DNA from: Novosphingobium meiothermophilum
GTDB taxonomy: Bacteria > Pseudomonadota > Alphaproteobacteria > Sphingomonadales > Sphingomonadaceae
Assembly: GCF_003171715.1 (NCBI RefSeq)
Contig: NZ_QGHL01000007.1
Location: forward strand, 372,001-436,000
Direction of reading: 5' to 3'
Length of the DNA: 64,000 bases
Shown: piece by piece, positions 8,424-18,299 of the stretch
Layout: each line of letters starts with the position of its first letter
Position numbering within the stretch: position 1 is the first letter of the stretch
The notes under the pieces: generated by a model
What the model was told of the DNA's origin: nothing
Databases searched by the model: none
What the model saw: only the letters and a program-made list of their open reading frames with translations
Program-made: the position numbers and the translations under genes

Positions 8424-8583
8424 GGGCCAAACCCAATCAGGGTGCCCCGGAGGGGTTCGACCAGAATGGCCCAGCGCTGCGTCGGCAGGACTAGAAATAT
8501 CGACTATTCCTGCGCCCCGCCTTCTTGCGCTGAGCCATTCTGCCTCGAACCTCGAATGCGCCCTGATTGGGTTTGGCCCCTAG
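8420..8583. repeat. 164-bp imperfect palindrome spanning two convergent stop codons
   Basis: The outer 23 bases (8420-8442) are a perfect inverted copy of 8561-8583, starting CTAGGGGCCAAACCC. Inside them a second perfect pair, CAGAATGGC at 8462-8470 and GCCATTCTG at 8534-8542, continues as CCAGCGC against GCGCTGA with one mismatch. A third short pair, AGGA/TCCT, flanks the AT-rich centre (8491-8507). The stop codon of the protease and that of the minus-strand sugar dehydrogenase both fall in the terminal bases. It can act as a two-way terminator, but it is much longer than a normal one and may be a non-autonomous repeat element. Confidence 0.85.
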
Positions 8584-9722
8584 CGCTTGGGCGCGATGTG
8601 CCGCAGGCGGCCGTCTTCGCCATCCTCAAGGACATAGAGCGTGCCGTCCGGGGCCTGCGCTATCTCGCGGATGCGGTTGCCAAGCTCGATGCGTTCCACC
8701 TCGCGGGCAGTCGTGCCGTCAATGGCAACGCGCACAATGCCGCCTGCACCAAGCGCCGCGATGAGCGCCTGTCCCTGCCACTGGGGAAAGGCCTTGCCGG
8801 TGTAGAAGATCATGTTGCCCGGTGCGATTACGGGGTTCCAGCTTATCGCTGGCTGGGCAAGGTCGGGGCGTGTGCGGTTGCGGGGGATGGGGCGGCCGTC
8901 ATAGTGATCCCCGTCGGATACGAGCGGCCAGCCATAGTTGCGCCCCGGTTCGACAAGATTGATCTCGTCTCCACCTGCCGGGCCGTGTTCAATATCCCAA
9001 AGCCTGCCATCCGGCGAAAAGGCGATGCCAAGCAGGTTGCGGTGGCCCCATGACCATATCTGCGCCGGAACGCCGCCCTTTTCTGCCAGCGGATTGCCGG
9101 GCGCGGGGGTGCCATCGGGCAGAAGGCGGACGATCTTGCCGAGATTGCCGGTGAGATCCTGCGCCGGGGTCATCTTCTGGCGATCACCCGATGTGATGAA
9201 CAGGTATTGGCCATCAGGCGAGAAGGCGATGCGGTGCGAATAATGCCCTTTGCCGCTGACCTTGGGATGCTGGCGCCAGATGACGGTGAGACCTTCAAGG
9301 CGCGGCTTGCCATCCAGCACCAGCCGCGCGCGGCCGACAACCGCGCCGCGTGTATCGCCTTCGCCGGGTTCCGCCCAGCTGAGATAGATCATGCCGGATG
9401 AGACGTAATCGGGGGCGGCGACCACATCGCCAAAGCCGCCCTGTCCGCCGTAGGCGACAGGCGGAACGCCCGCGACATCGCTGCTCGTCGCCTCGCCTTC
9501 GCGCCACAGCTTGAGCCGACCCTTCTTTTCGGTCACGAGCGCGAGGTCGGTGCCGGGGAGGAAGGTCATGGCCCAGGGTTCATCGAACGTTGCCACATCG
9601 GTCACGGAAAGACCGGTGGTTGCGGTTTCGACGAGCTCTGCCTTCTGGGCAGAGATTGGTGCGCCGCAGCTTGCGAGAAGAAGGGCGAACGGCGATAGCG
9701 AACGCAGCAGGGGATTCGTCAT
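8580..9722 (-). CDS. PQQ-dependent sugar (aldose/sorbosone) dehydrogenase-like lipoprotein
   Basis: This 380-residue protein has a lipobox (LLLASC, Cys about 19) and then the six-bladed propeller of the soluble glucose dehydrogenase/YliI family: FDEPWAMTFLPG, GKGHYSHRIAFSPDGQYLF with the base-like His, WSWGHRNLLGIAFSPDG, EHGPAGGDEIN and NPVIAPGNMIFYTG. These proteins oxidise aldoses with PQQ in the periplasm. No PQQ synthesis genes are in the window. The gene starts at 9722; its stop lies inside the palindrome at 8420-8583. Confidence 0.93.
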   Translation of the reverse strand: MTNPLLRSLSPFALLLASCGAPISAQKAELVETATTGLSVTDVATFDEPWAMTFLPGTDLALVTEKKGRLKLWREGEATSSDVAGVPPVAYGGQGGFGDVVAAPDYVSSGMIYLSWAEPGEGDTRGAVVGRARLVLDGKPRLEGLTVIWRQHPKVSGKGHYSHRIAFSPDGQYLFITSGDRQKMTPAQDLTGNLGKIVRLLPDGTPAPGNPLAEKGGVPAQIWSWGHRNLLGIAFSPDGRLWDIEHGPAGGDEINLVEPGRNYGWPLVSDGDHYDGRPIPRNRTRPDLAQPAISWNPVIAPGNMIFYTGKAFPQWQGQALIAALGAGGIVRVAIDGTTAREVERIELGNRIREIAQAPDGTLYVLEDGEDGRLRHIAPKR

Positions 9723-9780
9723 GACTGCCTTAATGCCGTCAAATCAGGCCGGTGCCACTACCCTTTCGTGCCCCGCTGCA

Positions 9781-10386
9781 ATGTGCCCTCTTGTCATCGG
9801 CGTCGATGAGGCCGGGCGCGGGCCTCTGGCCGGACCGGTGGTGGCCGCAGCCGTAGTGCTGGGCAGCGGGCACCCACACGATCTTGCCGATTCCAAGAAG
9901 CTTTCGGCAAGGCGGCGGGCAGCGCTGGAAGCTGCGATCAAGCAGACCTGTCGCTGGGCGGTGGGCGTGGTCGAGGCCGAGGAGATTGACCGCATCAACA
10001 TTCTGACCGCGACGATGCTGGCCATGACCAAGGCGGTAGCGGCGCTGTGTGCCCAGTTCGGGTCGGGCGAGGCCGTGGGCGAAGTGCTGATCGACGGGAA
10101 CCTGACGCCGCAGGGCAGGGCGGGGCAGTGGTGCTGGCCCGCACGCGCCATCGTGGGTGGTGATGGCAGTGAACCTTGCATTTCGGCTGCCTCGATCATC
10201 GCCAAGGAGCATCGTGACCGGATCATGCGCGAGGCCGCACTGGCCTATCCGCACTATGGATGGGATCGCAACGCAGGCTATGGCACGGCTGCCCACATGG
10301 CGGCGCTGCGGCTCCACGGTCCAAGTCCGTTCCATCGCCGCAGCTTTGCTCCGGTGGCGCAGCTTGCTCTGTCTTTTGAAAAATAA
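9781..10386 (+). CDS. rnhB: Ribonuclease HII
   Basis: This 201-residue enzyme removes ribonucleotides and RNA primers from RNA-DNA hybrids. The signature VIGVDEAGRGPLAGPVVAAA near the N-terminus supplies the catalytic Asp-Glu pair, GEVLIDGN supplies the third Asp, and AASIIAKEHRDRIM the fourth-site region, as in bacterial type HII enzymes. I chose the ATG at 9781, which leaves the usual short N-terminus. In-frame ATGs at 9721 and 9733 would extend it by 20 or 16 residues, and the first would overlap the start codon of the divergent sugar dehydrogenase. Confidence 0.95.
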   Translation: MCPLVIGVDEAGRGPLAGPVVAAAVVLGSGHPHDLADSKKLSARRRAALEAAIKQTCRWAVGVVEAEEIDRINILTATMLAMTKAVAALCAQFGSGEAVGEVLIDGNLTPQGRAGQWCWPARAIVGGDGSEPCISAASIIAKEHRDRIMREAALAYPHYGWDRNAGYGTAAHMAALRLHGPSPFHRRSFAPVAQLALSFEK

Positions 10387-10424
10387 TTCCGTGATGCGGC
10401 TTTCGGGGTGCACCACCACATCTT

Positions 10425-11747
<1,323 letters not shown>

Positions 11748-11748
<1 letters not shown>

Positions 11749-12854
11749 TGCAGACGGTTTACATCCGCCCCATCGGCCTTGCCGAAAGTCCGCAGTCTGA
11801 AGAGGGCGCGGCGATAAGGCTGGGTGGCGGGCTGGTCTATGCCAGCCGCTTCGCGCTGATCGTGCGCGATGGGGGAAAGGTCGTCTCGCGCCGGTTGCTT
11901 GGCGCGGCCGAGGTGCCGGAGGCGATCAGCGCTTTGCCCGATGCGCTCGTGCCGGAAGCGGCGGTGCAGTGGGATAACCTGCGCCTTGTCCACTCGCCGC
12001 TCGCTTGCGGCGCCCGCACCGTGCGGCTCGATCAACCGCAGGTCATGGGCATTCTCAACGTCACGCCCGACAGCTTTTCGGACGGTGGCAAGTTCCTCGA
12101 CGATCCTGAGGCCGCGCTGGACCATGCGCATGCCATGGTTTCCGCCGGGGCGGCCGTGATCGATGTCGGCGGGGAATCAACCCGCCCCGGCGCGGCTGCG
12201 GTGTGGGAAGGCGACGAGGTGAAGCGGGTGGTGCCGGTGATCGAAAGGCTGGCGTCATCAGGAGCCGCGATTTCGATCGACAGCCGCCGCTCCAGCGTGA
12301 TCGAGGCCGCGCTCGCGGCAGGGGCACATATCGTCAATGATGTTTCGGCCATGCGCCACGATCCGCGGACCAAGCAGATCGTGGCGCAATCGGGTGTGCC
12401 AGTGGTGCTGATGCACGCGCCGGGAAGCGATGGCGATCTTCATGCCGACGGGCAATACGCCGATGTCGTGCTTGATGTGTTCGATGCCCTGAAGGAGCGG
12501 CGTGATGCCGCGCTGGCAGCAGGTATTGCCCGCCACAACATTCTGCTCGATCCGGGCATCGGTTTTGGCAAATCGCTTGCCCAGAATCTGGCGCTGGTGA
12601 ATGCCTTGCCGCTGTTTCATGCGCTGGGGCAACCGATCCTGTTCGGCGCCAGCCGCAAGCGCATGATCGGGGCGCTTTCCAACGAGGTTGCCGCGCACCG
12701 GCGCATGGCCGGATCAGTCATGCTGGCGGCAAAGGCCATGGATGCCGGGTGCCAGATGGTGCGCGTTCATGATGTTTTCGAAACGGTGCAGGCGCTTCAT
12801 GTGTGGCGGGGGCTGCGCGATGCGGCGCTGACCGATTTCAGCCAGTTGGCGTAA
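11748..12854 (+). CDS. folP: Dihydropteroate synthase
   Basis: This protein of 368 residues condenses p-aminobenzoate with the pterin pyrophosphate in folate synthesis. The TIM-barrel signatures are clear: VMGILNVTPDSFSDGG, VIDVGGESTRPGA, ISIDSRRSSV and HNILLDPGIGFGKS, ending with GASRKRMIG. It is about 90 residues longer than E. coli FolP; the extra N-terminal part (MQTVYIRPIGLAES...) forms a small domain common in alphaproteobacterial versions. The start codon shares its first base with the ccrM stop, which suggests translational coupling. Confidence 0.96.
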
Positions 12855-12878
12855 GTCACGCCTTTCCGAAATCCCGGT

Positions 12879-13646
12879 TCAGAGCGAAACGCCGCCGTCA
12901 GCCACGAGACAGGTGCCGGTGATCGTCGCCGCAGCATCGGACAGCAGGAAACCGATCTGCGCCGCCACTTCATCGGCCGTGGCGAAGCGGCCAAGCGGCG
13001 TAGCCCCGGAAGCCATGGCGGCAAGCGCTGCCTCGCGGCTGCCATGCTCTTGCGCCATCTGGGCAAACCAATCGGCCTTGTCCCAGATTGCGGTGTCGAC
13101 GCCGCCGGGGGCAATGGCATTGACGCGAATCCCGTGCCCAGCCGCTTCGGCCGCCGCCACTTTGGCAAGCTGGATGGTTGCGGCCTTCGATGCAGAATAG
13201 GCTGCCGTTCCGGCTGCTGCCTTGATCCCCGAAACCGATGCCGTAAGCACGATCGCCCCCCGGCGGGCCTGCTGCATCAGCCGCATGGCAGCGCGCAGCG
13301 AAAGGAACATGCCGTCAAGATTGGCCGACATTGTTTTGCGCCAGGTGGCAATGTCCAGGTCGGTTATGTTGCCGCTGGTGGCGATGCCTGCATTGAGCAC
13401 CGCGTGATCGAGCCGGGCAATGTCGCGTTCCAAGAGCTTCCACAGCGCGGGATCGGCAACGTCCCCGCCATAGGGCCTTACCTTGCAGGCAAGGCCAAGC
13501 GTATCGAGCGCAGGACGATCAAGGTCGATCAGCACCAGTTCGGCGATCCCGCGTGCATCGAGCCAGCGCGCCACGGCCGCGCCAATCCCCGATGCGGCCC
13601 CGGTGACAAGCGCCACCCGCCCGGAAAACTCGCCATGATCTGCCAT
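12879..13646 (-). CDS. Short-chain dehydrogenase/reductase
   Basis: This 255-residue classical SDR has the cofactor motif LVTGAASGIGAAVA near the N-terminus, LNAG in the middle, a serine in LTASVSGIKAA, the catalytic YSASK tetrad portion and a C-terminal VADGGVSL. The acidic LIDLD after the second strand suggests NAD rather than NADP. The substrate cannot be named. It is convergent to folP with a 24-bp gap and lies 19 bp after the response-regulator gene, with which it is probably cotranscribed. Confidence 0.92.
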   Translation of the reverse strand: MADHGEFSGRVALVTGAASGIGAAVARWLDARGIAELVLIDLDRPALDTLGLACKVRPYGGDVADPALWKLLERDIARLDHAVLNAGIATSGNITDLDIATWRKTMSANLDGMFLSLRAAMRLMQQARRGAIVLTASVSGIKAAAGTAAYSASKAATIQLAKVAAAEAAGHGIRVNAIAPGGVDTAIWDKADWFAQMAQEHGSREAALAAMASGATPLGRFATADEVAAQIGFLLSDAAATITGTCLVADGGVSL

Positions 13647-13665
13647 GGCTGCGATCTAGCGCCAA

Positions 13666-15084
13666 TCAGGCGGCGTTGTCGATGCCAAGTTCCGACAGCT
13701 TGCGGTAGAGCGTGGAACGGCCGATGCCCAGCCTGCGCGCCACCTCGGTCATCCGCCCGCGATAGTGCCCGATGGCCAGCCGAATCACGTCTGCCTCGAT
13801 CTCCTCAAGCGGGCGCAGGTTTCCATCGGGTGCGAAGAGCGTGATCCCCGCGCCATCCGAAACCTGTGGCACGCGGCGGTAGCCTTCACCGATCAGGTTG
13901 GAAAGGTTCGGAAAATCCTGCGGCGTCAGCGCCTCTCCCTCGCAGAACACGGCGGCGCGGAACAGCGTTGCCTGCAATTGCCGAACATTGCCCGGCCAGT
14001 CATAGGCGGCAAGCAGCGCCAGCGCGCCATCGGTGATGCCCAGCGGTCTCAACCCCGGCTGTTCGCCGATGCGGGCAAGGAAATGGCGGGCAAGCGCCGG
14101 GATGTCGCCCGGACGTTCGCGCAGCGCGGGAAGCAGCACCTGCGTCTGGCCTAACATCTGGTGGAGTTCCGCGCGGAAATCGCCGGTTTCAACCAGATCG
14201 CGCAAGCCCGCATTGGCGCAGGCAATCAGCCGCACATCCACCCGGAAAGAGTGCCGCGCTCCGATCGGCTGCACATCGCCGCGCTCAAGAAAGCGGACAA
14301 GGCGTTCCTGAACCGCATCGGGAACCCGGTCAATCTCGTCGATTACCAGCGTTCCGCCGTCGGCGTGTTGCAGCAGTCCGACGTGGCGCTCGAAGGCGCC
14401 GGCAAAAGCGCCCTTCTCGTGGCCGAACAGCGCGGATTCGATCTGGTTGGCTGGAAGCGCGCCGGCATTGAGAATGCGCAGAGGTATCTTGCCGCGCGGG
14501 CTTGCCGCGTGCATCGCCCGCACCAGCATTTCCTTGCCCGTGCCGCTTTCACCTTCGATCATGACGTTGGCATGGGTGCGTGCGGCCTTGGCCGCCACCG
14601 CCAGCGCTGCGCGAAAGGCAGGAGCGGCACCGATCATCGAATCGAAGTCCAGCGGGGCGCCCAGCTTTTCGGTCAGCGGTTGCAGTTCGCTTGCGTCGGT
14701 CTCGCGCGAGGTGGCGCTGCGCAGCGCCTGCAACAGCCGTTCGGGTGCAACCGGCTTGATGAGATAATCGGTTGCGCCGGCCCGCATCGCCTCGACCGCA
14801 AGCAAGGGTGAATTGCTGGTGGTGAGCATGAGGATGGGCAGGGCCGGACGACGTGCCTTGAGTTCGGCGATCAGCGAGCAGGCATCGTCGCCGGGAACCC
14901 ACTGGTCGAGAATGATTGCACCCAGTTGCATCCCCTGACGCGTGCCCAGCGTGGCAATGGCGCTTTCGGAATCGCGGGCAATGATCGTGCGCCATCCTTC
15001 CCGCGAGGCGAGCGCCGATATCAGGCGGCACTGCGCGGGTTCATCGTCGATAAGCATAAGAAGGCGCTGTTCGGGTTCGTGCAT
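13666..15084 (-). CDS. NtrC-type response regulator with altered sigma-54 contact loop
   Basis: This protein of 472 residues has a receiver domain (acid pocket D13-D14, phospho-acceptor D60 in IILDQW, K110), an AAA+ domain (Walker A GESGTGKE at 178-185, Walker B LVIDE at 246-250) and a C-terminal Fis-type helix-turn-helix (EVARRLGIGRSTLYRKL). Two key sites differ from family rules. The GAFTGA loop that grips sigma-54 reads GAFAGA (225-230), and the arginine-finger position, the second Arg of the FRxDLxxRL region, is Met310 in FRAELHQML. It may therefore work without sigma-54. I chose the ATG at 15084, preceded by AGAGG; 15111 is an alternative. No partner kinase is adjacent. Confidence 0.92.
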   Translation of the reverse strand: MHEPEQRLLMLIDDEPAQCRLISALASREGWRTIIARDSESAIATLGTRQGMQLGAIILDQWVPGDDACSLIAELKARRPALPILMLTTSNSPLLAVEAMRAGATDYLIKPVAPERLLQALRSATSRETDASELQPLTEKLGAPLDFDSMIGAAPAFRAALAVAAKAARTHANVMIEGESGTGKEMLVRAMHAASPRGKIPLRILNAGALPANQIESALFGHEKGAFAGAFERHVGLLQHADGGTLVIDEIDRVPDAVQERLVRFLERGDVQPIGARHSFRVDVRLIACANAGLRDLVETGDFRAELHQMLGQTQVLLPALRERPGDIPALARHFLARIGEQPGLRPLGITDGALALLAAYDWPGNVRQLQATLFRAAVFCEGEALTPQDFPNLSNLIGEGYRRVPQVSDGAGITLFAPDGNLRPLEEIEADVIRLAIGHYRGRMTEVARRLGIGRSTLYRKLSELGIDNAA

Positions 15085-15196
15085 AACCTCTGCTTTTGAC
15101 TCCCCCCGCATTTCCGTCAGGCGCGCAGCAGTAGGATATTTGGGTAAAGACCCGATTAAGCGCGATGACAGTGTTCGAAGCGGAGTTCGGCAGCGT

Positions 15197-15214
15197 GGGG
15201 CAAGCCATTGCCCC
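15197..15214 (+). promoter_or_regulatory. Hairpin in the coxIV-pnt leader
   Basis: GGGGCAA (15197-15203) and TTGCCCC (15208-15214) form a seven-base stem with a four-base loop. A second palindrome, CTTGCG-g-CGCAAG, lies at 15268-15280 close to the coxIV ribosome binding site. They may shape the leader of the operon; no known riboswitch is recognised. Confidence 0.3.
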
Positions 15215-15297
15215 TGTCGGCACTTGAGCCTGGGTCAGGCCGTCGCTAGAGCATGAGCGTCGCGCCACTTGCGGCGCAAGCAACATTGGGGAAGAAC

Positions 15298-15420
15298 ATG
15301 GCTCCTGCAAACGATATCAAGGCCGCCAAGGCCACATACGAAGGCTTCGTCAACATGGTGAAGTGGTCGACGCCGGCGATCTTCGTGATCGTTTTCCTCG
15401 TCATCCTCGCAATCCAGTAA
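15298..15420 (+). CDS. aa3-type cytochrome c oxidase subunit IV (40 aa)
   Basis: This 40-residue protein begins MAPANDIKAAKATYEGFVNM, continues VKWSTPAIFVIVF and ends LVILAIQ. A soluble stretch with the ATYEGF signature precedes a single membrane helix, which is the pattern of the small fourth subunit of aa3 oxidases in alphaproteobacteria (COX4_pro_2 family). TTGGGGAAG is a good ribosome binding site. It sits eight bases before pntAA, a neighbourhood I recall from sphingomonad genomes, and far from any large oxidase subunit in this window. Its short length makes it easy to miss. Confidence 0.88.
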   Translation: MAPANDIKAAKATYEGFVNMVKWSTPAIFVIVFLVILAIQ

Positions 15421-15427
15421 CCGCACC

Positions 15428-16555
15428 ATGGCGGGGGCAATGAAGATCGCCGTCCTTCGGGAACGCGCGGCGGGGGAGACGAGGGTTTCGGCATCGCCGG
15501 AGACGTGCAAGAAGTTCATTGCCCTTGGGGCGAAGGTTGCGATTGAGAGCGGGGCGGGGATCACGGCCTCCATCTCGGACGAGGAATATCGCGCGGCGGG
15601 CGCGGAAGTTTGTGACAATCCTGTCGTGGGTGCGGACATTGTGCTGGGCGTGCAGGGGCCGGAGCCGGAGCTGCTGGCGGGCGCCAATCCCGGCGCGTGG
15701 ATCGTGGCTGGGCTTGATCCCTTCGGCAAGCGTGCCCGCATTGATGCCTATGCCGCTGCCGGATACGAAGCGCTGGCGATGGAGTTCATGCCGCGCATCA
15801 CCCGCGCGCAGTCGATGGACATCCTGTCCTCGCAGTCGAACCTTGCCGGATACAAGGCGGTGCTGGTTGCTGCGAACCTCTATGGCCGCGCGTTTCCGAT
15901 GATGATGACGGCGGCGGGCACGGTCTCGGCTGCCAAGTGTTTCGTCATGGGCGTGGGCGTTGCCGGGCTTCAGGCCATTGCCACTGCCCGCCGTCTCGGC
16001 GCGCAGGTTTCGGCGACCGACGTGCGCTCGGCCACCAAGGAACAGATCCAGTCGCTCGGCGCCAAGCCGATCTTCGTGGAGAGCGTTGCTGGTATCGAAG
16101 GCGAGGGTGCCGGTGGCTATGCCACGGAAATGAGCGAGGAATACCAGAAGGCTCAGGCCGAACTGGTCAGCGCGCACATCGCCAAGCAGGACATCGTCAT
16201 CACGACCGCGCTCATTCCGGGGCGCCCTGCACCGCGCCTGATCTCGGATGCGCAGATCGCCACGATGAAGCCCGGATCGGTGATCTATGACCTCGCCGTG
16301 GCGCAGGGCGGGAATGTTGAAGGTTCTGTGGCCGATCAGGTGGTCGAAAAGCATGGCGTGAAGATCGTCGGCTATGCGAATACGCCCGCGCATCTGGCGG
16401 CCGACGCTTCGGCGCTGTTTGCGCGCAACCTGTTCAACTTCCTGTCGGCCTTCTGGGACAAGGAACAGGGCAAGCCTGTTCTTGACGAGGAAATCGGCAA
16501 CGCCATCCGGTGCACGCAGGGCGGCAAGGTGGTCAACGAACGTCTGCTTGGCTGA
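15428..16555 (+). CDS. pntAA: NAD(P) transhydrogenase subunit alpha 1
   Basis: This 375-residue protein is the NAD(H)-binding domain I of proton-translocating transhydrogenase. Visible features are MKIAVLRERAAGETRVSASP at the N-terminus (after three extra residues), the RQD-loop region with SSQSNLAGYKAV, the Rossmann motif VMGVGVAGLQAIATARRLGA and VIYDLAVAQGGN. With PntAB and PntB it drives NADPH formation from NADH using proton-motive force. The ATG at 15440 is an alternative start that would trim MAGA. The next gene follows after 11 bp. Confidence 0.96.
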   Translation: MAGAMKIAVLRERAAGETRVSASPETCKKFIALGAKVAIESGAGITASISDEEYRAAGAEVCDNPVVGADIVLGVQGPEPELLAGANPGAWIVAGLDPFGKRARIDAYAAAGYEALAMEFMPRITRAQSMDILSSQSNLAGYKAVLVAANLYGRAFPMMMTAAGTVSAAKCFVMGVGVAGLQAIATARRLGAQVSATDVRSATKEQIQSLGAKPIFVESVAGIEGEGAGGYATEMSEEYQKAQAELVSAHIAKQDIVITTALIPGRPAPRLISDAQIATMKPGSVIYDLAVAQGGNVEGSVADQVVEKHGVKIVGYANTPAHLAADASALFARNLFNFLSAFWDKEQGKPVLDEEIGNAIRCTQGGKVVNERLLG

Positions 16556-16566
16556 GGGGGAAGACC

Positions 16567-16851
16567 GTGGACTTCATTTCGATCCTGAGCATTTTCGTGC
16601 TCGCCTGCTTTGTCGGGTATTACGTTGTCTGGTCGGTCACGCCGGCACTGCACACACCGCTTATGGCGGTGACGAATGCGATTTCATCGGTGATCGTGGT
16701 CGGCGCGCTGGTGGCGTCGGCTGCGGCGGGTAGCCCCTCGGCCAAGTGGCTGGGGCTGGGCGCGGTGGTGCTGGCCTCGGTCAACATCTTCGGCGGGTTT
16801 GCCGTGACTGAGCGCATGCTTGCGATGTACAAGAAGAAGGAGAAGAAGTGA
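16567..16851 (+). CDS. pntAB: NAD(P) transhydrogenase subunit alpha 2
   Basis: This 94-residue membrane subunit has three helices, with TPALHTPLMAVTNAISSVIV carrying the conserved Thr-Pro-Leu-Met and Asn residues of transhydrogenase domain II, and ASVNIFGGFAVTERMLAMYK near the end. The start is a GTG at 16567, supported by GAGGGGGAAG eight bases upstream. It is the split form of the alpha subunit usual in alphaproteobacteria. Its stop overlaps the pntB start by one base. Confidence 0.95.
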   Translation: MDFISILSIFVLACFVGYYVVWSVTPALHTPLMAVTNAISSVIVVGALVASAAAGSPSAKWLGLGAVVLASVNIFGGFAVTERMLAMYKKKEKK

Positions 16852-18299
16852 TGCGCTTCACGCTCCTTTCGCAAGCCGCAACCGAGGCTGCCGGCGGCAC
16901 GGCCGCATGGGTGGCGCTGGCCTATCTCGTTTCCGGCGTCCTGTTCATTCTGGCGCTGCGCGGGCTGTCCAGCCCTGCAACGAGCCGCGCGGGCAACCGC
17001 TATGGCATGATCGGCATGACCATCGCGGTCGTGACCACGCTGCTTACGCACTCGATCGCCAGCCTGCCCGAAATCATCGTCGCGCTCGCCATTGGCGGCG
17101 GCATCGGCTTCGTCATCGCGCGCAAGATCGCGATGACCGACATGCCGCAGCTCGTGGCGGCGTTCCACTCGCTGGTGGGTCTTGCGGCAGTGCTGGTGGG
17201 CCTTGCGGCCTATCTCAATCCCGATGCCTTCGGGATCATGCTGCCCGATGGACAGATCAACCCGGTCAGCCGCATCGAACTGGGCCTTGGCATCGCCATC
17301 GGTGCCATAACCTTCTCCGGTTCGGTCATCGCCTTCCTCAAGCTGGCAGGCAAGATGAGCGGATCGCCCATCCTGCTGCCGGGACGCCATGTGCTCAACC
17401 TCGGCACACTTCTGGCGATCCTTGGCCTTGTGGCCTGGTTCACGCAGGACCAGTCTGCATGGGTGATTGCGACGATCACCGTGCTCTCGTTCATCATCGG
17501 CTTCCTGCTGATCATCCCGATCGGCGGGGCGGACATGCCGGTGGTCGTCTCGATGCTCAACTCCTATTCCGGGTGGGCCGCGGCGGCGATGGGTTTCACG
17601 CTGCACAACACGGCGATGATCGTGACGGGTGCGCTGGTCGGCTCCTCAGGCGCGATCCTCTCCTACATCATGTGCAAGGCGATGAACCGCGGGTTCCTTT
17701 CGGTGATCGCGGGCGGGTTTGGCGCCGATGCGTCTGCGGGCGCCGGCGGCGCAGCACGCGAACAGCGTCCGTGGAAGCGCGGATCGGCCGAAGACGCGGC
17801 TTACATGATGAAGGAAGCCGAGAACGTCATCATCATTCCGGGCTACGGCATGGCCGTGTCCCAGGCGCAGCACGCGCTGCGCGAGATGGCCGACGTGCTC
17901 AAGAAGGAAGGCGTCAACGTCAAGTATGCGATCCACCCCGTTGCGGGCCGCATGCCGGGACACATGAACGTGCTGCTCGCCGAAGCCAACGTGCCCTATG
18001 ACGAAGTGTTCGAACTGGAAGACATCCAGAGCGAGTTCGCGCAGGCGGACGTGGCCTTCATCATCGGCGCCAACGATGTGGTCAACCCGGCGGCAAAGAC
18101 CGACAAGTCCAGCCCGATCTACGGCATGCCGGTGTTCGACGTCGACAAGGCCAAGACGATCTTCTTCGTCAAGCGCTCGATGGGCGGCGTGGGCTATGCC
18201 GGTGTCGACAACGACGTGTTCTACATGGACCAGACGATGATGCTACTGGCCGATGCCAAGAAGATGGTCGAAGACATCGTCAAGGCGTTGCAGCACTGA
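16851..18299 (+). CDS. pntB: NAD(P) transhydrogenase subunit beta
   Basis: This 482-residue subunit combines the membrane proton channel (about nine helices, residues 15-280, including AFHSLVGLAAVLVGL and GGADMPVVVSMLNSYSGWAA) with the NADP(H)-binding domain III. The latter shows IIPGYGMAVSQAQH, HPVAGRMPGHMNVLLAEA and GANDVVNPAA, ending with IFFVKRSMGGVGYAG. It completes the pnt complex. Both its ends overlap neighbouring genes by one base (TGATG), so coIV, pntAA, pntAB, pntB and the lipoprotein gene form one tight operon. Confidence 0.97.
   Translation: MRFTLLSQAATEAAGGTAAWVALAYLVSGVLFILALRGLSSPATSRAGNRYGMIGMTIAVVTTLLTHSIASLPEIIVALAIGGGIGFVIARKIAMTDMPQLVAAFHSLVGLAAVLVGLAAYLNPDAFGIMLPDGQINPVSRIELGLGIAIGAITFSGSVIAFLKLAGKMSGSPILLPGRHVLNLGTLLAILGLVAWFTQDQSAWVIATITVLSFIIGFLLIIPIGGADMPVVVSMLNSYSGWAAAAMGFTLHNTAMIVTGALVGSSGAILSYIMCKAMNRGFLSVIAGGFGADASAGAGGAAREQRPWKRGSAEDAAYMMKEAENVIIIPGYGMAVSQAQHALREMADVLKKEGVNVKYAIHPVAGRMPGHMNVLLAEANVPYDEVFELEDIQSEFAQADVAFIIGANDVVNPAAKTDKSSPIYGMPVFDVDKAKTIFFVKRSMGGVGYAGVDNDVFYMDQTMMLLADAKKMVEDIVKALQH

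Noticed and set aside
8451..8460. GGTTCGA inside the palindrome, like a tRNA T-loop
   Set aside because: No acceptor stem, D-arm or anticodon arm can be drawn around it. The block belongs to the inverted repeat.
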